64,000 nucleotides of DNA from JBEKIK01 sp050013075. Its GTDB lineage: Bacteria; Planctomycetota; Planctomycetia; Pirellulales; Thermoguttaceae. Position numbers and translations under genes: made by a program. Where the stretch lies: contig JBEKFZ010000007.1 in NCBI GenBank assembly GCA_050013075.1, positions 23,454 through 87,453 on the forward strand. Reading direction: 5' to 3'. Within the stretch, counting starts at the first letter, position 1, and each line of letters starts with the position of its first letter. Of the stretch, positions 41,764-49,855 are shown one piece after another. The notes under the pieces are model-generated. The model had not been told where the DNA came from, searched no databases, and saw nothing but the letters and a program-made list of their open reading frames with translations.

Positions 41764-43905
41764 CGGCCGAGGAGCGGAATTGGATGAAGGCGGCGTTTTC
41801 GGGCGATCGGGCACGTCGGTGCGATAGGAATTTAACCAATTTTCAATCTGCTCGGCCTGCGCCGTAGATCCCTGATCGCGGGCAAGTTTCAATGCCTTCC
41901 GGGCCGCTGCTTCAGCCTCGGATGGTTGGTACAACTCGGCGTAGGCCAGCGCCAAATTGTAATAGACCTCGGTGTAGTCGGGTTTCCATTTCAGTGCTTG
42001 ATGGTAACGTTCAATCGCTTCCCGCGGTTGGCCTGTTTCGAAAAAAGCGATGCCCAGGTTGTTGTAGGCTTCAACGTAATCGGGTTTGAACCGCAGAGCT
42101 TGCCAGTAGCATTCGATGGCTTGTTGATATTGGCCGGCCGTTTTATAAAGGTTGCCCAGATTGAAGTATGCTTCGGCATACTCGGGATTCAACCTCAGGG
42201 CTTGTTCGTAGTGTTCGATCGCCTCCCGAGGCCGACCTATTTGGTCTAATGCGGATCCCAAGTTGTTCTGTGCCTCGGGATAGTTGGACTTCAATTGCAG
42301 TGCTCGTTCGTATTGTTCCATCGCTTCCCGCGGCCGACCCATATGGAATAAGGCGGCGCCGAAGTTGTTGTGGACCTCGGCATAATCGGGATTGATCTGG
42401 ATGACTCGCCGGAAATTCTTAATTGCCTCCTGATATCGACCTATTCGGACCAGCACGGTACCCAGATTATTTTGCGCCATCCAGCAGTCGGGATTTTTTT
42501 CCAGGGTTGCCTCATACAGTGTTATGGGATCGCGGTAGAGCCTATTTTGCCGCCAGGCCAGAAATCCAAGAACTCCAACCGCCATGACGGCGATAAGAAT
42601 AGCAGCCCGGCGCGAATCTCCCCGCGCCCGCCGATGCCACAGGCTCCACGGCGCCGACGCCAGCGCAATTATGCCGATGATCGCAATGTGTTGATAATGG
42701 TCTGCCACCAGCGAGTATTTCATGAACCCCACGTCCACAAATCCCATGACCGGCGCTAGCGCAGCGCAGAAAAACCCGCCGGCAAACAACAGGGGCCAAC
42801 CCCAGCTTTTTACATGCCGGCACAGCATCGCCGCAACAACCAATGCCGCCGGCAAGGGCACCCACCACAGCGGATTGCTCGCCTGAATATGCCACTGCGG
42901 ATAAATAAAAATCAGGTTTATCGGAAACAGCGCCTTGTAAAGGTAGAACCACGCCACGCCTCCTGCCCCCAGCAGACGTTCCGTAAAACTGGCGACCCGG
43001 ATTGTTGTTTCCGTGCCGTGTGTTTGGAACCACACGTTCACTCCGGCCATGGCCGCGGCAACCAGGAAAAACGGCGCGATCCGCGCCAAGTCTAGCCGCC
43101 TCAAGGGACGCAGCCGCCGGATGAACATCGGCAACAAAACCGGCAGGACCGCCGCCGATCCCTTGCCGAGCATCGCCAATACGAACGCCGCCAGGCTCAG
43201 CCAATACCAAAAATGAAAGGATGAAGGATGAAGGATGAAGGATGAAAATGTTTTTTCACGTTCCCAGGGTCCTCCCTGGGAACGTGCCGGCGTCATTTCT
43301 CGTTCCCACGGTCCTCCGTGGGAAGGGGCGGAGGCCGTGTCCGCGCTTGCGGGCGCCATACCCACGTTTACCGTGGGCATGTCGGCCTTCAAATACCACA
43401 AAATCGAGAGCAGAAAGAACAACATCGCCATCACGTCTTTCCGCTGCGAGATCCACGCCACCGCCTCCACGTTTACCGGATGCACGGCAAAGATCAAGGC
43501 CGCCAGGAATGCGCCGGGAATGGACAACTTTTTCAAGATGATCCAAATCAGCAACGCTTCGGCGACGTGCAAGATCAGATTAGTGACGTGGTAGCCGGTC
43601 GAATGCGTCCACCACAGCCGCCATTCGATCCAGAACGTGGTGTTAGTTACGGGCCAGTAGTCCGCCGCTTGGGTTGTGAGCCAAAAACGGTACAGGCCGT
43701 CCGGGGCGTTGACCAACGCATTTTGCGTGAATAGTTCGTCGTCCAGGACGAACTCGCCATTAATGGAAGGCAGATAAACAAGAAAAACGGCAATGACGAT
43801 GACCGCCGCCCCGGCCGACGCGCCCAACGGCAGCGCCGATGAAATAATTGTTCCCAATCGGACGTGGGAAGATTGATTCTTGGGGGATTTTTTGCGCTTG
43901 GGCAT
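41758..43905 (-). CDS. TMTC-like membrane protein with C-terminal TPRs
   Basis: A 715-residue protein: about ten membrane helices followed by about eight TPRs. Starts at ATG 43905; the upstream open frame is a shadow. The first loop FVLDDELFTQNALV holds the acidic DD motif of GT-C glycosyltransferases, and HVTNLILHVAEALLIWIILKK, VHPVNVEAVAWISQRKDV and LPVLLPMF match TMTC/DUF1736 proteins, which are protein O-mannosyltransferase-related. TPRs read e.g. AEVHNNFGAALFHMGRPREAMEQYERALQL. An extra ~60-residue loop after LSILWYLKA is encoded by palindromic and heptad repeats (43212-43395), in frame. The C-terminus ends on another repeat element. Confidence 0.82.
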   Translation of the reverse strand: MPKRKKSPKNQSSHVRLGTIISSALPLGASAGAAVIVIAVFLVYLPSINGEFVLDDELFTQNALVNAPDGLYRFWLTTQAADYWPVTNTTFWIEWRLWWTHSTGYHVTNLILHVAEALLIWIILKKLSIPGAFLAALIFAVHPVNVEAVAWISQRKDVMAMLFFLLSILWYLKADMPTVNVGMAPASADTASAPSHGGPWEREMTPARSQGGPWEREKTFSSFILHPSSFHFWYWLSLAAFVLAMLGKGSAAVLPVLLPMFIRRLRPLRRLDLARIAPFFLVAAAMAGVNVWFQTHGTETTIRVASFTERLLGAGGVAWFYLYKALFPINLIFIYPQWHIQASNPLWWVPLPAALVVAAMLCRHVKSWGWPLLFAGGFFCAALAPVMGFVDVGFMKYSLVADHYQHIAIIGIIALASAPWSLWHRRARGDSRRAAILIAVMAVGVLGFLAWRQNRLYRDPITLYEATLEKNPDCWMAQNNLGTVLVRIGRYQEAIKNFRRVIQINPDYAEVHNNFGAALFHMGRPREAMEQYERALQLKSNYPEAQNNLGSALDQIGRPREAIEHYEQALRLNPEYAEAYFNLGNLYKTAGQYQQAIECYWQALRFKPDYVEAYNNLGIAFFETGQPREAIERYHQALKWKPDYTEVYYNLALAYAELYQPSEAEAAARKALKLARDQGSTAQAEQIENWLNSYRTDVPDRPKTPPSSNSAPRPP
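43212..43395. repeat. In-frame repeat insertion inside the TMTC-like gene
   Basis: GGATGAA heptads (43217-43246), hairpin CGTTCCCAGGGTCCTCCCTG... at 43258-43283, a second one at 43302-43323, and CCCACGTTTACCGTGGGC (43362-43379), all read through as a ~60-residue loop rich in GPWER and SSFILHP. Confidence 0.88.
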
Positions 43906-43979
43906 GGGCGGGCTGTCGGATGCCAGGAACCGGGAACTTGTCGATAGGATTATCTGGAGTTTAGCAAATTGCGGATTCA

Positions 43980-44006
43980 ATGTCCCCTCTCCCAAAGGTA
44001 GAGGGG
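43980..44006. repeat. CCCCTCTCCC hairpin
   Basis: CCCCTCTCCCAAAGGTAGAGGGG: the same class of inverted repeat as the CCTCTCCC/GGGAGAGG blocks at 41605-41635 and 63765-63806. Confidence 0.7.
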
Positions 44007-44110
44007 AGAAATTTTCATAACTCCAGATTATTTTATCTTGCTTCCGGTCAGGTTTGAATACACGGCCCCCGGCCTTTGTTTTGCCGGTGGAATTCCCGAA
44101 AATTCGCTTT

Positions 44111-45052
44111 TCACGGCCGGGGATGGAACTTTTTGTGAACCGCCTTGAGCCGCGTGGGATCCACGTGGGCGTAAATTTGCGTGGTGGCGATGCTGGCGTG
44201 GCCCAGCATCTCCTGAACCTGCCGTAAATCGGCGCCGCCGGCCAGCATGTGCGTAGCAAAACAGTGCCGCAGCGTATGCGGACTGATTTCCGGCGGCAGG
44301 CCTATTCGCCGGGCATACTGTTTGAGCAGTTCCCAGATGCGCTCCCTGCGCAAGCGCCGGCCGCGGTAACTCAAAAGGGTCCACTCCGCCGAAGCGCCGC
44401 GTTTGCCCGCCAGTTTCCGCCGCTCGTGTTCCAAATATGCCTTGACCGCTTCGATTGCCCGGGCGCCCAATGGCACGAGTCGCTCTTTGTCGCCTTTGCC
44501 CCGACAGATGCAATAGCCTTCGTCCAGGTGCAAGTCGCGGAGTTTCAGATGCGAAAGCTCCGACGCCCGGCACCCGGTGGCATACAACAGTTCCAAGAGT
44601 GCCCGATCGCGCCGCCAATACGGATCGCCCCGCCCGGGCGCCTCGAACAAGCGGTTTACCTGTTGCGGACTAAGGACCTTGGGCACGCGTTGCCAAAGTT
44701 TTTGACTGCCCAAGAGTTCGGCAAGATTGTCGGTTATAACGCCCTCCAATTGCAAATAGCGGAAAAACACCTTAAGCGACACCAGATGCCGGGCGATGCT
44801 TGCCGGGGCGAGTTTTTTTTCGTTGAGCCACCCGGCGTAATCGGCCAGTTCGCGGATCGTCAACTTGTGGGCGCTCTTGCCCGAAAGCCACTCGAGGAAT
44901 CGCTCCATGTCGCGTCGATAGGCCGCCACCGTGTTTTCGGCCAGATGACATTCGCCCGCGGTGTATGCCGTGAATGAATCCACCCACGACCGCGCCATGC
45001 CCTGCGCCGATGGCGGCTTTGGAGGCAATAGTTTTCGGCGTGGAACGGACAT
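44111..45052 (-). CDS. xerD: Site-specific tyrosine recombinase XerD
   Basis: Resolves chromosome dimers at dif with XerC. 313 residues from ATG 45052 (MSVPRRKLLPPKP); further upstream codons come from repeat DNA. N-terminal SAM-like domain (SFTAYTAGECHLAENTVAAYRRDMERFLEWL) and catalytic domain with Arg162 (GCRASEL), Lys186, His259 and Arg262 (SPHTLRHCFATHML), His285 (LGHASIATTQIY) and nucleophile Tyr294. The ending RLKAVHKKFHPRP resembles XerD more than XerC. It stands alone; no integron or prophage signs. Confidence 0.92.
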   Translation of the reverse strand: MSVPRRKLLPPKPPSAQGMARSWVDSFTAYTAGECHLAENTVAAYRRDMERFLEWLSGKSAHKLTIRELADYAGWLNEKKLAPASIARHLVSLKVFFRYLQLEGVITDNLAELLGSQKLWQRVPKVLSPQQVNRLFEAPGRGDPYWRRDRALLELLYATGCRASELSHLKLRDLHLDEGYCICRGKGDKERLVPLGARAIEAVKAYLEHERRKLAGKRGASAEWTLLSYRGRRLRRERIWELLKQYARRIGLPPEISPHTLRHCFATHMLAGGADLRQVQEMLGHASIATTQIYAHVDPTRLKAVHKKFHPRP

Positions 45053-45118
45053 GTTAGTGGTTAGTGGACAGTGGTCAAGGAAAATAAAACGGCGAGCGGC
45101 CGGCGTTAGCCGGCTGAG
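45053..45118. repeat. Heptads plus 28-nt palindromic element (copy 1)
   Basis: TTAGTGG/ACAGTGG words next to the xerD start, then a 28-nt element at 45091-45118 (GGCGAGCGGCCGGCGTTAGC and eight more bases). It recurs exactly, inverted, at 55658-55685. Confidence 0.85.
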
Positions 45119-45257
45119 TAAGCGGTCTTTCCCGCCCTCCATTCATCCTTCGGATAGCAGACTGGGCAATCTTCACAAGATTTGCCTATTCCGCTACTCG
45201 CCCCCCTCCCCTGCCCTGTTTGCGGACGTTTTAGTAGAATTCATGGACAATTCCATG

Positions 45258-45365
45258 AAACCGCTTGCGGTTTCGCGCCGCCTAGTGCGTTCCCGCTCCC
45301 CGACCATGCTCCGCATGGTGCCCGGTCGCGGCTAAACTGATAACTGAAAACAGATAACCGAAAAC
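45258..45365. repeat. Palindrome, GGCTAAAC hairpin and heptads before the YhaM-like gene
   Basis: AAACCGCTTGCGGTTT (45258-45273), hairpin block CGACCATGCTCCGCATGGTG... ending GGTCGCGGCTAAAC (45297-45336), then ATAACTG/AAAACAG/ATAACCG words. Confidence 0.82.
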
Positions 45366-45374
45366 CCAACGCCC

Positions 45375-46385
45375 ATGTCCACCCACGCCGTTCCGGTTCT
45401 TTCACTTGACGAGATCGTTCCCGGCCAAGAGGCCGACATGTTCGTGCTGCTTGCGGCCAAGGAAGAACTCACCGCCAAGAATGGAAAACCTTATTTCAAA
45501 GTCACGTTTCGCGGGCGGGGCCGTGAAGTGAATTTTCCGATATGGGACAATTCGCCCTGGGCCGCCGAATGCCGCGCGCAATGGACGCCCGGGGTGTTTT
45601 ACAAGGTCCGGGCGGTATATCGGGAGACGAATTTCGGGCCGCAGTTGGAAATCCGAAAAATCCGCGAAGTCGTCGAAGCCGACACTGCCGAAGGCTTCGA
45701 CCCGAATGCCTGCCGGCCGCAATCGCGGTTCGATCCCCAGGTGATGTTCGCTGAATTGACGGCCATCGTGCGGGAGCGGATCGAAGAACCCGCTTTGCGC
45801 CGCTTAGTGGAGTCGATATTGGACAAATATCGCGCCGAGATCTTGACCTTTCCCGCCGCCCGGCACAACCACCACGCCTTTGTCGGCGGCCTGTTGGAGC
45901 ATACGCTGAGCGTGACGCGGACCGCCATATTCCTGGCCGATAAATATGCCGAATACTATCCCGACATGCAGCCGCCCTTGAACAAGGGCCTGGTCGCGGC
46001 CGGGGCGATTCTGCACGATATCGGCAAATTGCGCGAATACGATTGCCGACCGGAAGGGGCGGCGTATTCGGCCGAAGGGGCGCTGATCGGGCACATGCTC
46101 TTGGGCCGGGACATCGTGCGCGAAGCCGCGGCCGAAGTGGAAATCGACGCCGACACGTTGCTCCGGCTGGAGCACGTTATCGTCGCCCACCAGCGCCTGC
46201 CCGAGTGGGGATCGCCAAAGCCGCCCATGACGCCCGAGAGCCTGCTGGTGCACTATGCCGACGACATCGACGCCAAATTCCAGATGATGGCCGGCATTTT
46301 GAAGAACGACGCCAATCCGGGACCGGTAACGTCGAAGAAAAACGTGCTGATGCAACACGTGTATAAAGGGATAAATGACAAATGA
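45375..46385 (+). CDS. YhaM-like 3'-5' exonuclease (OB + HD domains)
   Basis: Cytoplasmic nuclease that degrades RNA or DNA from the 3' end. 336 residues: N-terminal OB-fold (ADMFVLLAAKEELTAKNGKPYFKVTFRGRGREVNFPIWD, residues 16-55) and HD domain with RHNHHAFVGGLLEHTLSV, AAGAILHDIGKLREY (the HD pair) and LLRLEHVIVAHQ. Domain order and length are those of YhaM/CBF1. Single gene with a heptad-rich leader. Family call is solid; the precise substrate is inferred. Confidence 0.9.
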   Translation: MSTHAVPVLSLDEIVPGQEADMFVLLAAKEELTAKNGKPYFKVTFRGRGREVNFPIWDNSPWAAECRAQWTPGVFYKVRAVYRETNFGPQLEIRKIREVVEADTAEGFDPNACRPQSRFDPQVMFAELTAIVRERIEEPALRRLVESILDKYRAEILTFPAARHNHHAFVGGLLEHTLSVTRTAIFLADKYAEYYPDMQPPLNKGLVAAGAILHDIGKLREYDCRPEGAAYSAEGALIGHMLLGRDIVREAAAEVEIDADTLLRLEHVIVAHQRLPEWGSPKPPMTPESLLVHYADDIDAKFQMMAGILKNDANPGPVTSKKNVLMQHVYKGINDK

Positions 46386-46510
46386 CAAAGCACGAATGAC
46401 GAAAGAATGTCCAAATCCAAATGACTAATGCCTAAAAATATTTTTGTCATTAGACATTCGTGTTTTGACATTCTATTGTCATTTGTCATTCGGATTTTGA
46501 CATTTATATT
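46378..46510. repeat. AAATGAC heptad tract with inverted halves
   Basis: Left half AAATGAC, AAATGAC, AAAGCAC, GAATGAC; right half TGTCATT, AGACATT, ... TGACATT, GTCATTT, GTCATTC. The halves are complementary, so the tract could fold on itself. It overlaps the last codons of the YhaM-like gene. Confidence 0.8.
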
Positions 46511-46541
46511 GTTTTACCAGCCTTTTCACCGGGAGATTATC

Positions 46542-46877
46542 ATGCACATTCCCGTCACCACAACATTCAACATTGAAGGATACAAAATTGTCGAATACAA
46601 GGGCGTAATTCGCGGCATCATCGTCCGTGCGCCGACTATTGCCCAGGGGATTTTCGGCGGGCTGAAGAGCATTATCGGCGGCCGGATCGGGGCCTATACC
46701 GAGATGTGCGAGCAGACGCGGCTACAGGCATACGAGCTTATGATCCAACATGCCCAGGAAGTCGGCGCCAACGCCGTGGTCGGGCTGCGTTACGACGCCT
46801 CGGAAGTGGCCAGCAAAGTTTCAGCCACCGAAGTGCTTTGCTACGGCACTGCCGTGGTCATCGAGCCGATCGCTTAA
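46542..46877 (+). CDS. ybjQ: YbjQ/UPF0145 family protein
   Basis: A 111-residue protein of the YbjQ (DUF74) family, pentameric, described as a putative heavy-metal-binding domain. Start ATG 46542 follows GGGAG by 6 nt. Seen: VTTTFNIEGYKIVEYKGVIRGIIVRAPTIAQGIFGGLKSIIGGRIGAYTEMCEQTRLQAYELMIQHAQEVGANAVVGLRYDAS, which matches the family throughout. An upstream ATG (46428) lies in repeat DNA and is not used here. Function unknown. Confidence 0.92.
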   Translation: MHIPVTTTFNIEGYKIVEYKGVIRGIIVRAPTIAQGIFGGLKSIIGGRIGAYTEMCEQTRLQAYELMIQHAQEVGANAVVGLRYDASEVASKVSATEVLCYGTAVVIEPIA

Positions 46878-46884
46878 GAAACGG

Positions 46885-46967
46885 AAAAGGGGTCAGAACT
46901 ATTTTTTCACGTTACAAATAGTTCTAGTCCTTCTTTTGCACAGAAAAAAATAGTTCTGACCCCTTTT
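46885..46967. terminator. Long inverted repeat between convergent ybjQ and prmC
   Basis: 23-nt perfect arms: AAAAGGGGTCAGAACTATTT... (46885-46907) and its complement (46945-46967), with a third partial copy (AAATAGTTCT) in the loop. It can serve as a two-way terminator; the GGGGTCAGAAC word also looks like a dispersed repeat. Confidence 0.75.
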
Positions 46968-46972
46968 CCCAT

Positions 46973-47851
46973 CTACCTTTTCCGTGCATGTATCACGCGG
47001 GGCAGACGGGCGAGGTCTTTGATTGTTGCCGCGGGCTCGAAACGCGGCTCGGCTGAAAACAAGGCAAGGACTTGCTCGTGGATCATGGGGCTGATTTCCA
47101 TGATAAGATATCCGCCGGGATGCAAGCGCTCGGCGGACTGGGCAGTCAGGCTCTCGATCACTTCGGTTCCGCGCGGTCCGGCCAGGAGCGCGGCGTGAGG
47201 CTCGAAATTTTTCACGTCCGCGACCAGCGCGCTTAGCTCGCCCGCGGTGACGTAAGGCGGGTTGCTTAAGATGAAGTCGAATTTCTTCTCGGCCGCTATG
47301 CTTGCGAACAGGTCGCTTTGGACGAACTCGATCCGCCCCAGGACGCCGTGCTTTTCGGCATTGGATTTGGCCACTTCCAGGACCGCCGGACTGATGTCGA
47401 TGGCTGTAACCCGGCAGCCGGGCAGGTGCTTGGCCGCGCAGACGGCAATGATCCCGCTGCCGGTGCCCACGTCGGCAATAGTCAGTTTTGCGCCTACCGG
47501 CCGGGTTTTGGCCAGATCCAATAGCGCGATCACCAGCAGTTCGGTTTCCGGCCTGGGAATGAGCACGTCGGGCGTAACGCGAAAGTCGAGCGAATAGAAC
47601 TCGCGATGCCCGACAAGATACGCAACCGGGGCGCCTTCGGCCCGGCGGCGGACCAGTTCTCGAAACGCGGCGCGGACTTCCTCGCCCGGTTCGTTGTCGA
47701 AGGCCGTGTAAAGCTCGATCCGCCGGCATCCCAAGGCATTGGCCAGCAAAACCTCCGCGTCCAGACGCGGATTTTCCGACCCGTGAGACTTCAGATACTC
47801 GGCCGTCCACTGCAACAGCCGGCCGACGGTCCAAGGGGCGGAAGAAGACAT
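46973..47851 (-). CDS. prmC: Release factor glutamine methyltransferase
   Basis: N5-methylates the glutamine of the GGQ motif in release factors. 292 residues from ATG 47851 (MSSSAPWTVGRLLQWTAEYL). Seen: N-terminal helical domain, RPETELLV, the SAM loop ADVGTGSGIIAV and the NPPY motif in FDFILSNPPYVTAGEL. It lies directly downstream of prfA, its substrate gene, in the same direction. The upstream open frame runs through heptads to 47890 and a repeat-coded extension cannot be excluded. Confidence 0.95.
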   Translation of the reverse strand: MSSSAPWTVGRLLQWTAEYLKSHGSENPRLDAEVLLANALGCRRIELYTAFDNEPGEEVRAAFRELVRRRAEGAPVAYLVGHREFYSLDFRVTPDVLIPRPETELLVIALLDLAKTRPVGAKLTIADVGTGSGIIAVCAAKHLPGCRVTAIDISPAVLEVAKSNAEKHGVLGRIEFVQSDLFASIAAEKKFDFILSNPPYVTAGELSALVADVKNFEPHAALLAGPRGTEVIESLTAQSAERLHPGGYLIMEISPMIHEQVLALFSAEPRFEPAATIKDLARLPRVIHARKR

Positions 47852-47968
47852 AAAGGATAAAGGATGAAGGATAAAGGATGAATTAATCAATGAAACCGCT
47901 TGCGGTTTCGCGATACATTTTTCACACTTTTCGCCGATAACTGAAAACTGATCACTGAAAACTGCACA
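47852..47968. repeat. Heptad tract with palindrome between prfA and prmC
   Basis: GATAAAG/GATGAAG words right at the prmC start, AAACCGCTTGCGGTTT (47893-47908), then GAAAACT/GATAACT/GATCACT words up to the prfA stop. Confidence 0.86.
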
Positions 47969-49042
47969 TCAATCGATCGCGCCGAACGATTGGCGCTGCT
48001 CCTGGCGTTGATATTCCATAAGGGCGTCTATAACGGGATGCAGATTTCCGGCCAGGATATTATCGAGTTTGTGGAGCGTCAGGCCGATGCGGTGGTCGGT
48101 AATGCGGTTTTCGGGAAAGTTGTATGTGCGGATCCGCTGGCTGCGATCGCCTGAGCCGATCTTGGTTTTCCGCTCGTCGGCGCGTTTTTTGTGTTCCGCC
48201 TCGCGTTTGTGTTCGTAAAGCCTGGTTTTGAGCACGCGCAGGGCCTTGGCCAGATTTTTATGCTGGCTTTTTTCGTCCTGGCAGGAGACGACGATTCCGG
48301 TTTCATAGTGCGTCAGGCGGATGGCCGAGGCGGTTTTGTTGACGTGCTGCCCGCCGGGCCCGCTGGCGTGGAAGATGTCCTTGCGATAATCGTCTGCTTT
48401 CAGGTCGATTTCCACGTCCTCGGGTTCGGCCAGCACGGCCACGGTGGCGGCCGAGGTGTGGATGCGGCCCTTGGCCTCGGTCTCCGGAACGCGCTGCACG
48501 CGATGTCCGCCGCTTTCGTATTGCAATTTACGGAAAACCCCTTCGCCCTCCAGCCCCAGGATTATTTCCTTGAACCCGCCCAATTCCGTGGGGCTCATGT
48601 CGAGAATTTCGACCTTCCAACGGCTGTCTTCGGCGTAGTGGCGGTACATTTCGTAAAGATCGCGGGCAAACAAGGCCGCCTCCTCGCCGCCCGTGCCCGC
48701 GCGAATTTCCAAAATGCAGCGGGTGCGATTGGCGTCTTCGCCGCCGATGGTGTAATCTAAAAGCTCGTTCCAGTATTTTTCGCGCTCCTCTTTGAGCTTG
48801 GGCAGTTCGGCCTCGGCCAGTTCGCGCATATCCGCATCGCCGCCTTTGAGCATCTCCATGGCTTCGCGGATTTGGGCGTTTAGCTTTTTGAATTGGCGAT
48901 ACTTGGTGGCCAGTTTGGCCAGCGAGCCGTGTTCCCTGGCCACGGCCGAGAGCCGGGCGGGATTGGAAAATATTTCCGGATCGAGAAGTTGTTTTTCCAA
49001 CTCCTCGAAACGCCCCAGCTTCTCTTCGAGTGGATTAGACAT
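47969..49042 (-). CDS. prfA: Peptide chain release factor 1
   Basis: Terminates translation at UAA and UAG. 357 residues: PET (186-188) matches the RF1 P-x-T stop-recognition motif, and GGQ (230-232 in GPGGQHVNKTASAIRLTH) is the catalytic loop. The preceding GTGGEEAALFARDLYEMY is invariant in RFs. The gene follows rpmE and precedes prmC, the common order. Assignment is certain. Confidence 0.97.
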   Translation of the reverse strand: MSNPLEEKLGRFEELEKQLLDPEIFSNPARLSAVAREHGSLAKLATKYRQFKKLNAQIREAMEMLKGGDADMRELAEAELPKLKEEREKYWNELLDYTIGGEDANRTRCILEIRAGTGGEEAALFARDLYEMYRHYAEDSRWKVEILDMSPTELGGFKEIILGLEGEGVFRKLQYESGGHRVQRVPETEAKGRIHTSAATVAVLAEPEDVEIDLKADDYRKDIFHASGPGGQHVNKTASAIRLTHYETGIVVSCQDEKSQHKNLAKALRVLKTRLYEHKREAEHKKRADERKTKIGSGDRSQRIRTYNFPENRITDHRIGLTLHKLDNILAGNLHPVIDALMEYQRQEQRQSFGAID

Positions 49043-49044
49043 GA

Positions 49045-49107
49045 GAAATAAACGATGAATGAAGAATGCAGAATGAAAAATAAAAAACCCCTGATCGAAT
49101 TAGGGGG
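49045..49107 (-). terminator. Terminator behind rpmE, with heptads
   Basis: Minus strand: CCCCT / AGGGG stem (49087-49105) followed by TTTTTTATTTTTC, a good rho-independent terminator. AATGAAG/AATGCAG/AATGAAA heptads (49050-49078) fill the rest up to prfA. Confidence 0.8.
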
Positions 49108-49133
49108 GCCTATCCTACATCATTCATTAATGA

Positions 49134-49391
49134 TTATTCGGCGGCTTCAGGTTCCGCGGCGGGCTTTTTGCCGCGCTTCAGGCTGGTGTAACCGGTCGTG
49201 GCGAATTTTTTCTGGAATTTTTCGATCCGGCCGGCAGTGTCGACATACTTCAACTTGCCGGTATAAAACGGATGGCAGGCGTTGCAAATATCGACTTTCA
49301 ACTCCGGCATCGTACTGCGGGTGACAAACGAATTGCCGCAACCGCAAGTAACCTTTGTCACCATATATTTAGGATGGATTTTTTCTTTCAT
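49134..49391 (-). CDS. rpmE: 50S ribosomal protein L31
   Basis: An 85-residue zinc-binding (C+) form of L31: Cys16 and Cys18 in VTCGCGNSF, Cys37 and Cys40 in ICNACHPFYTGK. Start MKEKIHPKY at 49391. The C-terminal RGKKPAAEPEAAE tail is longer than in E. coli. A terminator follows at 49045-49107. Confidence 0.96.
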   Translation of the reverse strand: MKEKIHPKYMVTKVTCGCGNSFVTRSTMPELKVDICNACHPFYTGKLKYVDTAGRIEKFQKKFATTGYTSLKRGKKPAAEPEAAE

Positions 49392-49855
49392 CACCCGGTT
49401 CCTCGGACTCCAACTTCTACGCGGGAGAATAATCTCAAACGAAATTATTTTCCCACAATATCACTGGTTAAATATTAGAAACCAATCAGTTTAACATTAT
49501 AACAAGCGATCTACAAGGCCATGCAAGAAAATGTAAACGGGTGTCGTTAGCGTCTCGCCTTGCCTAAAAAACCGATTTTCTCAGTGTTCTGGGGAAAGGT
49601 ATTAATCGTTGGTAAATGAGAAATCCACTCATTTGGGTGGTACGGTTAGCGACTATATGCGACTGGCGACTCGGCAGTGCCGGGATTCTCCACAGGCAAA
49701 ATGTCCGGGCCACCCAAAATAGTTAAATATGTTGGTCGAAAAGATTCCTCCTTTCCACCAGAAATGTTAGCATAATAGGTACATCAGTATTCACCACTAT
49801 GCCGAGATGCTATGTGGAGGTGCCATTGCAATCTAGATCTACTGGGAGGTGCGCG
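49392..49855. other. Intergenic region between rpmE and the SHD1 gene
   Basis: About 460 AT-rich bases. A TATAAT on the minus strand at 49496-49501 could be the rpmE -10 element, with TTGCAT as a poor -35 at 19 nt spacing. I find no RNA gene and no convincing ORF. Confidence 0.45.

Noticed and set aside
43906..44259. Longer start for the TMTC-like protein
   Set aside because: The extension runs through a CCCCTCTCCC hairpin and overlaps xerD; composition is not protein-like.
44111..45052. Tyrosine recombinase as integron or prophage integrase
   Set aside because: Sequence ending and length fit XerD; no attachment sites, cassettes or phage genes nearby.
49392..49855. Possible small RNA gene upstream of rpmE
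   Set aside because: Searched by eye for tmRNA, SRP RNA, RNase P, 6S and tRNA patterns without a match.
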